NCBI RefSeq assembly: GCF_003946675.1
Contig: NZ_RHOT01000018.1
Coordinates: 1 to 47,760 of the forward strand
DNA: 47,760 nucleotides
Origin: Lapidilactobacillus gannanensis
GTDB taxonomy: Bacteria > Bacillota > Bacilli > Lactobacillales > Lactobacillaceae
Reading direction: 5' to 3'
Translations under genes and position numbers: made by a program
Notes under the pieces: generated by a model
What the model was told of the DNA's origin: nothing
The model's database searches: none
What the model saw: only the letters and a program-made list of their open reading frames with translations
Part shown: in pieces, positions 37,455 to 46,840 of the stretch
Layout: every line of letters starts with the position of its first letter
Numbering within the stretch: position 1 is the stretch's first letter

Positions 37455-37468
37455 TGTTATCGATAACA
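37455..37468. promoter_or_regulatory. MalR-type operator of malP
   Basis: Perfect palindrome TGTTATCGATAACA (16 bp counting the outer C/G). Its edge is 12 bp upstream of the -35. Same sequence type as the malE and malL sites. Confidence 0.75.
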
Positions 37469-37511
37469 GAATACCTAACTAAACTGTTATTTTTTATCAA
37501 TGATCTTGGGT

Positions 37512-37547
37512 TAAAAAAAACATCTAAAATGTGATCATTTTAGATGT
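37512..37547 (-). terminator. Terminator of malEFG-malA
   Basis: Perfect 12-bp stem ACATCTAAAATG / CATTTTAGATGT, loop of 4, then eight T on the minus strand, just past the malA stop. Confidence 0.92.
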
Positions 37548-37556
37548 CTTAATGAC

Positions 37557-38363
37557 TCAACTAATAAATTGATCACTAAATCTCGTTCGCCAATAAATCG
37601 CTAGTACTGACAGCGCTAGAAAAACTGAATAAATAGTGAACATTAACGTAAAATCAAATCTGATAAAGCCAACAAACATTGCTGCAATAATGCCATAAAA
37701 TGAGGCATTTAAGGTAATATTCATTGCTTCTTTGAATCCCTTAACCGAAGTCTTAGGATTACGTTTCATTAGTGATATGAAGAAAGCTGCACCAAGAACT
37801 AGGAGCAAGTTAGAACCAACCACAATCAGACCAACAGAAAACATCATTAACATCACAATTGTGCCCCGATTTGACCGATACCAACTGGCCTTCAAGAATT
37901 TAGTGATTTGTCTTTGTGGATCAACCTGATCTGTTACTTGATAAGCTGCTGGAAATTGACGAGATTGCTCTTGAATAATGAACTGGGTCTTCTGTAAGTT
38001 CAGCGCTGATTTCTTTTGGTGTAACTGTTTACTTGATAAATTAATACCAATAATAGTGTTCTTAGTTTGATAAATAATCTGGGTCTGATCATTTTGTAAT
38101 TTATTATCATCAAATCGAAATGACTTGGCCGCCTGTTTTAATTCTGGACGTGAGAGTAAACTTGTCGATGTTGGCAAGAAAGCATGAAAATTAAAAGTTT
38201 GTTGTTGGGCATAAAACATGGGAATCGGTAAAATCATTAATGCGTTCAAAAAGATAAAAATAATGATCATTTGCAACCAATTCAGCGCACGTCGTCCTTT
38301 AAACATTGCCTTTGGCGTTATTGCCGACATAAAGTAACGTACTGGAAAAGCAACTTTTTTCAT
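37557..38363 (-). CDS. malA: DUF1189 membrane protein of the maltose operon
   Basis: 268 aa. One membrane segment near residues 30-50, an extracellular loop of about 110 residues, then three or four membrane segments in the C-terminal third: DUF1189 layout. The same family follows the maltodextrin ABC genes in streptococci (called MalA there). Its biochemical role is not established; a helper of the transporter is a guess. ATG at 38363, weak ribosome site, last gene before the terminator. Confidence 0.8.
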   Translation of the reverse strand: MKKVAFPVRYFMSAITPKAMFKGRRALNWLQMIIIFIFLNALMILPIPMFYAQQQTFNFHAFLPTSTSLLSRPELKQAAKSFRFDDNKLQNDQTQIIYQTKNTIIGINLSSKQLHQKKSALNLQKTQFIIQEQSRQFPAAYQVTDQVDPQRQITKFLKASWYRSNRGTIVMLMMFSVGLIVVGSNLLLVLGAAFFISLMKRNPKTSVKGFKEAMNITLNASFYGIIAAMFVGFIRFDFTLMFTIYSVFLALSVLAIYWRTRFSDQFIS

Positions 38364-38390
38364 GGCTCACAATCCAATCTTTTGAGATAA

Positions 38391-39257
38391 TTAACCTTTA
38401 GTACTACCTGATAATAATCCACTAGTAAAGTACTTTTGTAAATAGAAGAACAGAATACTAATTGGTAAAGCAATTAAAATTGCCCCAGCAGCAAACAGGA
38501 CTACTTGTTGATCGCGTGCGTTCGTAATAAATTGCTGTAACCCAACGGCAACTGTTAAATGTTCATCCGAACGTAACAAGAACTTAGCCATAATGTAATC
38601 GCCGAATGGTCCCATAAATGCCCACAAGGATTGAACGGCAATCATTGGTTTAACCAATGGCAAAACAATTTGCCAGAATACCCGGAAGTTACCGGCACCA
38701 TCAAGTTTAGCTGATTCATCCAAATCATATGGTACAGAATCAAAGTAACCTTTCATCAGCCAAGTATTCATCGGAATACCACCACCAATGTAAATCAAGG
38801 TCAAGAACCAATAATGATCAAGAGCACCAAGTAAGTTGGCCATGACATAAAATGCGGTTAAGGCCGCCATGGTTGGTACCATTTGAATAACGACGAAGAA
38901 CATCAGACTAAATCGTTTACCAATAAAGCGATAGCGACTATAAACATAACCTGCTAAAGTAATGACACAAACTTGTACCAGCATGGTAAAGAACGAAATA
39001 ACCAAAGTATTCTTGTACCAAGTACCATAAAGCGTTTCTGCGAATAACCGGTGGAAGTTATTCAACGTCCACTTCGAATTGAAGTCCAGAGTAAATGATT
39101 GGACATTGCCGGCCTTAAAGGCTGAACTAACTGTAATTAAAACTGGATAAATAATGATAATCGCTAGAATAACCATATAAAGATACGTGAAGAAATGGTT
39201 CACGCGACGTTTTCTAATTGCCGAATGTTCATTAATATTTTTTTGTTTGCGAGCCAT
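38391..39257 (-). CDS. malG: Maltose/maltodextrin ABC transporter permease MalG
   Basis: 288 aa, six membrane segments, with the ATPase-coupling EAA loop at [20 protein letters not shown]. Partner of MalF. ATG at 39257 behind GGAG, 2 bp after malF. No malK/msmK ATPase gene follows, so an ATPase encoded elsewhere must power it. Confidence 0.93.
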   Translation of the reverse strand: MARKQKNINEHSAIRKRRVNHFFTYLYMVILAIIIIYPVLITVSSAFKAGNVQSFTLDFNSKWTLNNFHRLFAETLYGTWYKNTLVISFFTMLVQVCVITLAGYVYSRYRFIGKRFSLMFFVVIQMVPTMAALTAFYVMANLLGALDHYWFLTLIYIGGGIPMNTWLMKGYFDSVPYDLDESAKLDGAGNFRVFWQIVLPLVKPMIAVQSLWAFMGPFGDYIMAKFLLRSDEHLTVAVGLQQFITNARDQQVVLFAAGAILIALPISILFFYLQKYFTSGLLSGSTKG

Positions 39258-39259
39258 TT

Positions 39260-40561
39260 TTAGTCATCTCCTAAGTCAAACGCGCCAGTCCGTTTAAAGA
39301 CAATTAGTGAAACACCGATGACAATCACTGAAATCAGTAAAGTAACCGCGGCAGCGATTGAATATTGTGGTGACTGGCCAGTTGTTAATTTATAAATCCA
39401 AGAAATCAAGATATCGGTACCACCAGCACCGCCACCAACATCGCCAGGACCACCATCATTAAACAGATAGATCATTGAGAAGTTGTTAAAGTTACCAGTA
39501 TATTGCGTAATAAAGATTGGTGCAGCAACCGTGAAAATTGTTGGTGCTGTGATGTGACTAAACTTCTGAATTGCAGTTGCACCATCAAGGGTCGCAGCTT
39601 CATATAAGTCGTTAGGAATTGCCTGCAGAATCCCGGTAACCATGACGTAAATATAAGGAAAGCCCAACCAACCTTGAATCATAATAATCGCAACTTTAGT
39701 CCAGTTAGGATCTGTTTTCCAAGATGGTAATGGCATATGCAAGAATGGCAAGATTTTATTGAAGAAAGGAATAACTTGCACATTAATGGCACCAGCGGAA
39801 TCATTAAAAATATTAGAGAAACTCATGATTGAAATAAACGCTGGGATTGCCCATGGTAATAGGAAAATAACCCCGAAGAATCGTTTAAATTTAATGAAGT
39901 CTTGATTAGCAACAACGGCCGTAAAAATACCTATGAATAATTGTAAGGTTGTTGCTAACAGAGTCCAAATGATTGTCCAACCAAAAACAGCATTAAAGGT
40001 TTTACGGTAACTACTCAAAAAGAATAATGAAGTGAAATTCTTGAAGCCAACCCAATGCAACAAATGTGCAGGTGGAACATGGAGAAAATCATAATTTGAA
40101 AAGGCAATGAACAGCGTTACTAATACTGGGAAAACAATAATAAAGAGCATTAAGAAATATGCAGGAATTGAGAATAGATATGGAAAGCCACCATCACCAA
40201 TATTCTTAATCATTTCCATAAATGTTTTCGAAGCTGGTTTACCTAAATTAATTTGATTAGCAATATTACCAGCGTCATAAATATTGGCAATATAGAGGAT
40301 AACCGCGAAAACTAAGACAAGAATTTGTAAAGTTCCCTCAATCATCATGAATAATGAATTATCTACAACTGGTTGTGATCCCAGTGTAATCAGATCATGA
40401 ATTGCTTGAAAACCAAAGACGATAAATTCAATTGCAAAACCGATAAACCCAATTAGAAAGATTATTCCCTTTAATATTTGTTGGTTGTAAAATTGACCAA
40501 GTCCTGGAATAATCGAGAGTAATCTGGCTTTCTTAGGGTCTTGAACTTTCGGATCAGTCAT
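39260..40561 (-). CDS. malF: Maltose/maltodextrin ABC transporter permease MalF
   Basis: 433 aa. Extra N-terminal membrane segments (a TM2-like start [13 protein letters not shown]) precede the six-span core; the EAA loop is [23 protein letters not shown] at 40561 with GGAGG. Forms the pore with MalG and receives sugar from MalE. Confidence 0.93.
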   Translation of the reverse strand: MTDPKVQDPKKARLLSIIPGLGQFYNQQILKGIIFLIGFIGFAIEFIVFGFQAIHDLITLGSQPVVDNSLFMMIEGTLQILVLVFAVILYIANIYDAGNIANQINLGKPASKTFMEMIKNIGDGGFPYLFSIPAYFLMLFIIVFPVLVTLFIAFSNYDFLHVPPAHLLHWVGFKNFTSLFFLSSYRKTFNAVFGWTIIWTLLATTLQLFIGIFTAVVANQDFIKFKRFFGVIFLLPWAIPAFISIMSFSNIFNDSAGAINVQVIPFFNKILPFLHMPLPSWKTDPNWTKVAIIMIQGWLGFPYIYVMVTGILQAIPNDLYEAATLDGATAIQKFSHITAPTIFTVAAPIFITQYTGNFNNFSMIYLFNDGGPGDVGGGAGGTDILISWIYKLTTGQSPQYSIAAAVTLLISVIVIGVSLIVFKRTGAFDLGDD

Positions 40562-40586
40562 TACTGGTCCCTCCCTTTCCGTTATG

Positions 40587-40624
40587 TAAAATGTCGACGG
40601 ATTTACAAACCCATCGACATTTTA
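40587..40624 (-). promoter_or_regulatory. malE-malF intercistronic stem-loop
   Basis: Perfect 11-bp stem TAAAATGTCGA / TCGACATTTTA with a 16-nt loop. No long T-run follows, so it more likely stabilises the malE message or partly attenuates malF than ends transcription. Confidence 0.65.
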
Positions 40625-40639
40625 TCAAATAAATCCTAA

Positions 40640-41905
40640 CTATTTACTACTATATTTTTGTTCAATCTTTTCTTTGATAACTTTTACACCTTTGTCTGCA
40701 GCAACTTTAGAAGTCATCTTACCTGAAGCGGCATTAGTAACGATTGTTTGACCAGCGTCCCAAACCTCAGACATTTCTGGCAAGTTGATTAATGGATCAT
40801 CAAGCTTGAATTGATTGATAACGGCTGTTGTTAAATCGTTACCAGTTTCTTTAGCATAGCTTTGTGCTTTCAAGTTAGCTGGAATTTCAGAAGTCATCTT
40901 GTAGAAAGTCTTTTGGTTTGCTTCGTTAGAAACATAGTCTAAGAACTTCTTAGCAACTGACTTGTTCTTAGAATATTGTGAAATAACATAAGCTTTACCA
41001 CCACCAAAGGCTTGATAGTTCTTGCCATTGTCTAATTTTGGTAAGACAGCAGCACCGAAATCAAGTTTAGCTTCTTTATAGCTTTCAGCTTTCCATGGGC
41101 CATCAATGACAACGGCAGTTTTGCCTTTAGTAAATTGATCATCAATAAAGTTTTGGTTAGCTTTGATATCTTGCATACCTTTTGGCCAGATATTCTTGAA
41201 GTAGTTACTCATGTAATCAATTGCTTCAACTGAACCAGCATTGTTTAAACCAATCTTTTTAGGGTTAGTATTGTCATCACCAAATACATAACCGCCATAA
41301 CCCTTGAACATACCATAGCTAACATAGAAGTTAGTCCATTGTGCTAAGAAACCAACATTCTTAGTTTTGTCATTTTCATACGCATATTTTGGATCTTTAG
41401 AAATTTCATCAAGTTCTTTAAAGCTGGTTGGTGCTTTGCTAATTAATTTTTTGTTGTAATACATGACAATCGATTCAATTGTCACTGGAGCACCGTAACC
41501 CTTTTTCTCAAATTTAACTGCGTTAGAACCAGTAGTTGCATAACGACCACTTGGTGCAGTATAAGTAGCAATCTGTCCTTGTTGGGCTAAGCCACCAACA
41601 CGGTCATAAGGTGCCATCATCACATCTGGTGCTTTACCTGCAGGACCATCAAGTTGTAAAGCATCTAATTGATCAAGCATATCCTTGTTAACCATCTTAA
41701 TCTTGACATTGTTTTTCTTTTCGAAATCGCCCTTAATCTTGTTGATGTATTTCTTATATCCTTTATCAACAGAGATAGTTAATGTTTTCTCACTACTTGA
41801 ACTTGATTCACTGCTCTTCTTTGAATTACCACAAGCAGCTAATGACAACGCAACAGTCGCTGTTAATGCAACCATTCCTACTGCACGCCATTTTTTCATA
41901 CTCAT
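40640..41905 (-). CDS. malE: Maltose/maltodextrin-binding lipoprotein
   Basis: 421 aa. Lipoprotein signal with the lipobox LSLAAC (Cys25), a Ser-rich linker, then a family 1 solute-binding protein (GKAPDVMMAPYDRVGGLAQQG, VIDGPWKAESYKEA). Anchored outside the membrane. ATG at 41905 behind AGGAGG; the second ATG two codons on is possible. First gene of malEFG-malA, so it should be the most abundant product. Confidence 0.94.
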   Translation of the reverse strand: MSMKKWRAVGMVALTATVALSLAACGNSKKSSESSSSSEKTLTISVDKGYKKYINKIKGDFEKKNNVKIKMVNKDMLDQLDALQLDGPAGKAPDVMMAPYDRVGGLAQQGQIATYTAPSGRYATTGSNAVKFEKKGYGAPVTIESIVMYYNKKLISKAPTSFKELDEISKDPKYAYENDKTKNVGFLAQWTNFYVSYGMFKGYGGYVFGDDNTNPKKIGLNNAGSVEAIDYMSNYFKNIWPKGMQDIKANQNFIDDQFTKGKTAVVIDGPWKAESYKEAKLDFGAAVLPKLDNGKNYQAFGGGKAYVISQYSKNKSVAKKFLDYVSNEANQKTFYKMTSEIPANLKAQSYAKETGNDLTTAVINQFKLDDPLINLPEMSEVWDAGQTIVTNAASGKMTSKVAADKGVKVIKEKIEQKYSSK

Positions 41906-41930
41906 TACTTATTCCTCCTAAAATAATTAT

Positions 41931-41945
41931 TGATTTCGCTTACAT
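41931..41945 (-). promoter_or_regulatory. Catabolite response element (cre) of malE
   Basis: Minus strand ATGTAAGCGAAATCA fits WTGNAANCGNWNNCW at every position. It lies just downstream of the -10, where CcpA binding would block transcription while glucose is present. Confidence 0.72.
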
Positions 41946-41950
41946 TGCTT

Positions 41951-41979
41951 ATTATGCTAACTTGCAAGACCATTATCAA
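41951..41979 (-). promoter_or_regulatory. Promoter of malEFG-malA
   Basis: -35 TTGATA at 41974-41979, 17-bp spacer, -10 CATAAT at 41951-41956. Confidence 0.7.
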
Positions 41980-41991
41980 GCGTTCAACACG

Positions 41992-42005
41992 TGTTACCGC
42001 TAACA
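41992..42005. promoter_or_regulatory. MalR-type operator of malE
   Basis: TGTTAGCGGTAACA (minus strand), 12 bp upstream of the -35. The rest of 42006-42206 is AT-rich with no gene. Confidence 0.72.
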
Positions 42006-42206
42006 AGATTTAACTTTCTGATATCACTGGTATCACCAATTCGAAAATAAGCCCTCACGAAAACACAACGCCATTTCTATCTTATTGTTGATTTATCAAG
42101 CCTAACTACATTCAATAAAATTAATCCACCCTTAATTTGGCAAAAATAAATGTCTTTTTAAATCAATTGTTCATGTTACTTGTAACACACGCTTACTATT
42201 CTACAG

Positions 42207-42262
42207 TAAAAAAAGTCTGTCGGACAGTCTCTCCTCTCACTAAAGAAATTGTCCAACAGACT
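42207..42262 (-). terminator. Terminator of the malL-nplT unit
   Basis: Stem AGTCTGT + TGGACA / TGTCC + ACAGACT (one mismatch), then seven T on the minus strand. Confidence 0.85.
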
Positions 42263-42300
42263 ATTAATATTGATAATTCATTACGTTTGCTTAAAATACT

Positions 42301-43066
42301 TTAGTCTTGTAAATATAATTGTTGTAACTTCTGTAAATCTAGCCGAGATAGCCCTACTTGATTAATCAAATATGACTGAGCACCGCCAGCTTGAGTGACA
42401 AGATCATCATCCGATCAAAATACGTTTTCTTAGCCGTCATAAATGATTCTAGATCCAGCAACGCTTGGCGACTTGCTTGATGTGCCTTAGCTTCCGTGAA
42501 AGCTTGCTTGATAATCTTGCAAGAAACAAAATTCGTATAATAATAATCAGCAAAAATCTGGTCTTGATTCACACCCAAGGCCCCCAAGAAGAGCAATGAG
42601 ACAATACCAGTACGATCTTTACCACCTAGACAATGGTACAACACGCTTTGACCGGCCGCTGAATTAGCTAAGAAGATATCAAAAATCTGTCGATAAGCCC
42701 GCTGTGAAAACTCTGAGGTAACTAGTTCCGTATATTCGATCATCATCTGTTGATAGCCAGATTTAACTCGGTTCTGACTGTGATGAGCGGCATCAGTCTC
42801 GCTTAATTTAAAAATAGGAATATTGACATAATTAATTCCAGCTATTTGAATATTATCGGGATCATTTTGAACTTCATCAACTGAGCGTAAATCAATCACT
42901 GTCCGTATGCCATAATCATAAAGTTTCTGATTATCAGCCGAACTAATATTAATTAAATTGGCCGAACGAACAATTTTTCGATAACTGACTTCCCGACCGT
43001 CTTCCGTGTAGGCACCACCTAAGTCACGGACGTTGTGAGTCTTTTCTAATTCAATTTTTTCACCAT
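42301..43066 (-). pseudogene. Tyrosine phosphatase (IphP/LipA family), broken by two frameshifts
   Basis: The longest intact piece (42366-42899) has the catalytic loop HCLGGKDRTG. The missing ends exist in other frames. Upstream, KTHNVRDLGGAYTEDGREVS and IVRSANL continue in frame, but the only good start (ATG at 43066, behind AGAGG) joins only if one base is added to the six-A run at 43055-43060. Downstream, GGAQSYLINQVGLSRL up to a stop at 42301 is the family's C-terminus, reached only after another one-base shift near 42405-42415. It should dephosphorylate Tyr or phosphoinositides if intact. Lies 21 bp after nplT, before the shared terminator. Confidence 0.8.
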
Positions 43067-43087
43067 GAAACCTCTTTTGATTTAAAT

Positions 43088-44851
43088 TTAACCACGTGGT
43101 TTAACTTGAATAACATAGCCTTGTTGACCAAGTACTTGACCGACAAAGCTCTGGCTAAGTTGTTGATTTTCATCAAGTTTGAGTGAGCTAACATCCTGAC
43201 TTTCATCACCCAGATTGAAGGTGCCGATGACCTGTTTTTCTTCGCCAGTTCTCGTTACTTGTATCAGACCACGTTGATCATCAACGATTGTCCACTCTAA
43301 ATCACCTTGAGTTAATAAATCAGCATTAGCTAAACGTAACTTAATCAAGTCTTGATAAAAAGCAAATAGTTGATGATCCTGTGTTGCTTCATTCCAATTC
43401 ATTGGTTTCCGACAATCAGGGTCGTTGCCACCATCCATACCAACTTCACTACCATAGTAAATACATGGTTCACCTTCCTGTAAGAAAGTGAAGGCCACAG
43501 TTTGCCGCAACAAATCTTTATTATCGTCACAAACTGTTAGTAATCTTGCCGTATCATGGGAATCCAAGGTGTTCAGCATAACCTCATTAACTTGCCGTTG
43601 ATACAACATCCGTTGATAGTTCAACCCGTCAACCATTCGTTGTGGTGTCAAGGTCTTTTTAACAAAACCATTAACAACAGTTTCTGTAAACGCGTAATTC
43701 ATAACTGCTGAGAATTGATCACCCATTAGCCATGGTTGTGATGAATGCCAAACTTCACCAAGAATATAGAAGTCCTTCTTGGCAGCGTGACAAGCATCTG
43801 CAAAATGACGCCAGAAACGATGATCAACTTCATTGGCAACATCCAAGCGCCACGCATCAATATCAAATTCATTGATCCAATAAGTCGCAACGTTAACTAA
43901 ATAATCACGAACTTCAGGGTTAGCGGTATTCAGCTTTGGCATATGTGGGGTATAAGCAAAAGTATCATAAGTTAACTCATTAGCCTTTTCAAAATCATCT
44001 GTTTCTTTGAAAGCAACTGGAAACTTATTAATATGGAACCAATCCGCAAATTTCGACTTCTGCTCATTGACAACAACATCTTGCCACTGTACAGAACGAT
44101 CACCCATATGATTAAACACCGCATCAAGCATCACTTTCATCCCGCGACGATGTGCTTCAACTACCAACTTCTGGAAGACCTCTTTATCACCGAAGTCCGG
44201 GTCAACTTCCAGATAATCGATAGTATCATATTTATGATTTGAATAAGCCTTAAAAATAGGGCAAAGATATAAACCATTAATACCTAATTCTTGTAGATAA
44301 TCCAGATGATCAATAATACCTTGTAAATCGCCACCATAATAATCAGTTCGACCTGGTGTTAACTCACTATTCCAAGGTTTGATTCCCTTAGGATCATTAT
44401 TCACATCACCATTAGCAAATCGTTCTGGAAAGATTTGATACCAAACAGTGTGACGCACCCAATCAGGCTCTTTAAACCGATCGATTTCATGAAAATATGG
44501 TTGGCGGAATGGGTTACCTGCACTGGCAATTAATTGTGGCGCAAATGGGAAGACCCCGCGATCACCGTAAAGTACGGCCACGCCATCTTGCCCAACAACT
44601 TTAAAATCATATTGGACACGCTTATGGGCAACATCTAATGATGCCTCCCAATAATCAAAGGTTTCAGTATCAGCGATTTTACTCATACTAATCGTTTGAT
44701 ATGAATCGGCGGCATCATAAGGATCCATGTAAAAACACTGCACCTCTTTGACGTCATCCCGTTTTGTCCGTAGACGGACCCGAAAGTCACCTGGTTGATA
44801 TAAATACGCAAATTCGCTATCAGGGCGATGATAAATTGCTGCTGCTTCCAT
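43088..44851 (-). CDS. nplT: Neopullulanase / maltogenic amylase-type GH13_20 enzyme
   Basis: 587 aa. N-terminal CBM34-type domain (first 120 residues), which in this subfamily makes the dimer, then the GH13 barrel: DAVFNHMG, DAWRLDVANEVD (nucleophile Asp), ILGEVWH (acid Glu) and LDSHDTARLL. Cleaves cyclodextrins, pullulan or maltodextrin to maltose. It has no signal peptide, so it acts in the cytoplasm on imported dextrins. Follows malL by 37 bp. Confidence 0.92.
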   Translation of the reverse strand: MEAAAIYHRPDSEFAYLYQPGDFRVRLRTKRDDVKEVQCFYMDPYDAADSYQTISMSKIADTETFDYWEASLDVAHKRVQYDFKVVGQDGVAVLYGDRGVFPFAPQLIASAGNPFRQPYFHEIDRFKEPDWVRHTVWYQIFPERFANGDVNNDPKGIKPWNSELTPGRTDYYGGDLQGIIDHLDYLQELGINGLYLCPIFKAYSNHKYDTIDYLEVDPDFGDKEVFQKLVVEAHRRGMKVMLDAVFNHMGDRSVQWQDVVVNEQKSKFADWFHINKFPVAFKETDDFEKANELTYDTFAYTPHMPKLNTANPEVRDYLVNVATYWINEFDIDAWRLDVANEVDHRFWRHFADACHAAKKDFYILGEVWHSSQPWLMGDQFSAVMNYAFTETVVNGFVKKTLTPQRMVDGLNYQRMLYQRQVNEVMLNTLDSHDTARLLTVCDDNKDLLRQTVAFTFLQEGEPCIYYGSEVGMDGGNDPDCRKPMNWNEATQDHQLFAFYQDLIKLRLANADLLTQGDLEWTIVDDQRGLIQVTRTGEEKQVIGTFNLGDESQDVSSLKLDENQQLSQSFVGQVLGQQGYVIQVKPRG

Positions 44852-44888
44852 AAAATTGATTTCCTCTCTCGTCTGTTTTTTTAATAGT

Positions 44889-46577
44889 CTAAAGCCATGG
44901 TAACTGATCTTGCTTCAAAACAATGCTAGACCATGGCGCCAGATGCCATTGGTTATCTGCTAAAGTCACTTGGCCCACAGTGTAAATAATATCGGCATTG
45001 GTCCAATCGTCATTACTATAGCTAACTGATTCTCTGGTTAAGTTAGTGACAATCAGTGCTGATTTACCTGCTAAGTAACGCTCATAAACTAATAGTCCAG
45101 TTGGTGCTGTCAATAAACGAAATTCACCATTGGCGAAAAGTTCTTGTTGTTTGAGATGCAATAATTGGCGATAAAAGTTTAATAAGCTATCCGGATCTTC
45201 CTCTTCTTCGGCTACCGTTACTTGTTTCGTTGCCGTTCTTAGCCAAGGCTCATGTTCCGAGAAGCCTTGATTAACGGTATCATCCCAAGGCATCGGCTGC
45301 CGCGCCGGGGTTTTATGTGTTTGCGACAAGTAATGCAACACCGCTGTTTGCTCGCGACCAGACAGTTGTGTCTTTAATGCGGTGACAGTTTGATCTTGAA
45401 AGGCAGTAAAGCGTTCCAACTCAACATTTTGTAACCCTAGTTCCTCGCCATAATAAATAATTGGCACACCTTTTTGTAAATATTGCATTGTGGCTAAAGT
45501 TTTTAAGCTACGTTCTAAGTACTCAGAATCACCATAAGCTGTCGCCATTCGTGGCATGTCGTGATTACTAAAATATAAAGTTGGTTGCGTGGTTTGGGCT
45601 AGTGATGTCTGCCAGTGAACAATGCTTTCAGGTAATTGTGCTAAATCCAATTTTTCTTTCGCTGGCAATTTTAGTTTCATTGCCAAAGCATCTTGATCAG
45701 CTAAGCGTTCTTTAGGTAAATTACGGAAACTAACAATCCCATCACACAAAGCATTGCCACGATTAGAGCGTGTATATAAAGCAGCCAATTCAGGCCCGGC
45801 GGAAGCACCTTCACCTAAAATAAATAAATCAGGATTAATTTTGCGTAACTCATTAATGAACTCTTGTAAATAAGTGACGACATTAGGCAGATTGGCATAC
45901 ATCGGCTCCGCAATGACAGCACCTTTTTCCGAACTAGGAAAATCTTGATGCAAGTTGGCCTTAGCAATATGGATGAAGGCATCTAATCGTAAGCCATCAA
46001 CGCCCTTTTCAACCCAATATTTAGCTACTTCAATCATGGCCTGACGTACTTCAGGATTGGCCCAATTTAAATCAGGCATATGTTGATCAAATAAATGGAA
46101 GTAATAAGTATTTTTTTCGCTGGGATGCTTCGCCCAAACGGAACCACCAAAGAACGAGCCCCAATTATTCGGTACCTGACCATTTTTTGTTTGCTCCCAA
46201 ATATAATAATCACGGAACAAACTCTTGGGGCTCTTTAACGCATCCTGAAACCAAGGATGTTGATCAGAAGTATGATTCAAAACAAAATCCAAAATAATGT
46301 GCATGTCCAATTCATGGGCACGTTTAATTAATGCATTCATTGTCGCCATCGAACCAAAATGTGGATCAATATTGAAGTAATTGGAAACATCGTATCCATT
46401 ATCAACTTGCGGTGAAGTGAACACTGGATTGATCCAAATCGCATTCACCCCAAGTTTCTTAATATAATCTAGTCGTTGTAAAAGGCCTTCTAAATCGCCA
46501 AGACCATCATTATTACTATCTTGAAAACTACGGGGATAGACCTGATAAATAATGGCGTTATCATACCATTGTTGCAT
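44889..46577 (-). CDS. malL: Oligo-1,6-glucosidase / alpha-glucosidase (GH13_31)
   Basis: 562 aa: YQVYPRSFQDSNNDGLGDLEG start, DFVLNHTSDQHPWF, GVDGLRLDAFIHI (nucleophile), ILGEGAS (acid), FSNHDMPR. The residue after VLNHTS and the lack of a signal peptide fit a cytoplasmic alpha-glucosidase that releases glucose from isomaltose- or maltose-type oligosaccharides; which linkage is not certain. Its GEGAS replaces the more common GE(M/T)x after the acid residue. ATG at 46577 behind AAAGGATG. Confidence 0.9.
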   Translation of the reverse strand: MQQWYDNAIIYQVYPRSFQDSNNDGLGDLEGLLQRLDYIKKLGVNAIWINPVFTSPQVDNGYDVSNYFNIDPHFGSMATMNALIKRAHELDMHIILDFVLNHTSDQHPWFQDALKSPKSLFRDYYIWEQTKNGQVPNNWGSFFGGSVWAKHPSEKNTYYFHLFDQHMPDLNWANPEVRQAMIEVAKYWVEKGVDGLRLDAFIHIAKANLHQDFPSSEKGAVIAEPMYANLPNVVTYLQEFINELRKINPDLFILGEGASAGPELAALYTRSNRGNALCDGIVSFRNLPKERLADQDALAMKLKLPAKEKLDLAQLPESIVHWQTSLAQTTQPTLYFSNHDMPRMATAYGDSEYLERSLKTLATMQYLQKGVPIIYYGEELGLQNVELERFTAFQDQTVTALKTQLSGREQTAVLHYLSQTHKTPARQPMPWDDTVNQGFSEHEPWLRTATKQVTVAEEEEDPDSLLNFYRQLLHLKQQELFANGEFRLLTAPTGLLVYERYLAGKSALIVTNLTRESVSYSNDDWTNADIIYTVGQVTLADNQWHLAPWSSIVLKQDQLPWL

Positions 46578-46632
46578 AGCTTAGTCATCCTTTCTCGAAA
46601 TGATTGCGCTCACGCGTACCTTGCTAATGACT

Positions 46633-46661
46633 ATCTTATGGAAGTAGTCGGCAAACAACAA
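46633..46661 (-). promoter_or_regulatory. Promoter of malL-nplT
   Basis: -35 TTGTTG at 46656-46661, 17-bp spacer, -10 TAAGAT at 46633-46638. Confidence 0.6.
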
Positions 46662-46674
46662 GCTTGTTACGTGA

Positions 46675-46688
46675 TGTTATCGGTAACA
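46675..46688. promoter_or_regulatory. MalR-type operator of malL
   Basis: TGTTACCGATAACA (minus strand), 13 bp upstream of the -35. The open end of the broken phosphatase reading frame runs into it. Confidence 0.72.
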
Positions 46689-46742
46689 ACTTTAACGATC
46701 GAAACGTGGCCGTAAAAGGTCATTCTGCGCAACGACAAAAAG

Positions 46743-46840
46743 AGTCTGAACATAAGTCCATTCTCCAAAAAATAATACGAACTTTCGTTGCTGAAACGTG
46801 TTCTCAAAAGGCAACCGGTTCCGCTTAACGCAAAAATGCC
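46743..46840 (+). repeat. Dispersed palindromic element, copy F (fused to a gene end)
   Basis: Leading module AGTCTGAACATAAGTCCATT, then GCTGAAACGTGTTCTCAAAA, GGCAACCGGTTCCGCTTAACG and CAAAAATGC, as in copy B. The element stops where phosphatase coding sequence begins (near 46830-46840); the returning arm is missing. Confidence 0.75.

Noticed and set aside
46601..46625. cre site before malL
   Set aside because: TGAGCGCAATCA is two bases too short for the cre spacing and misses the AA after TGN.
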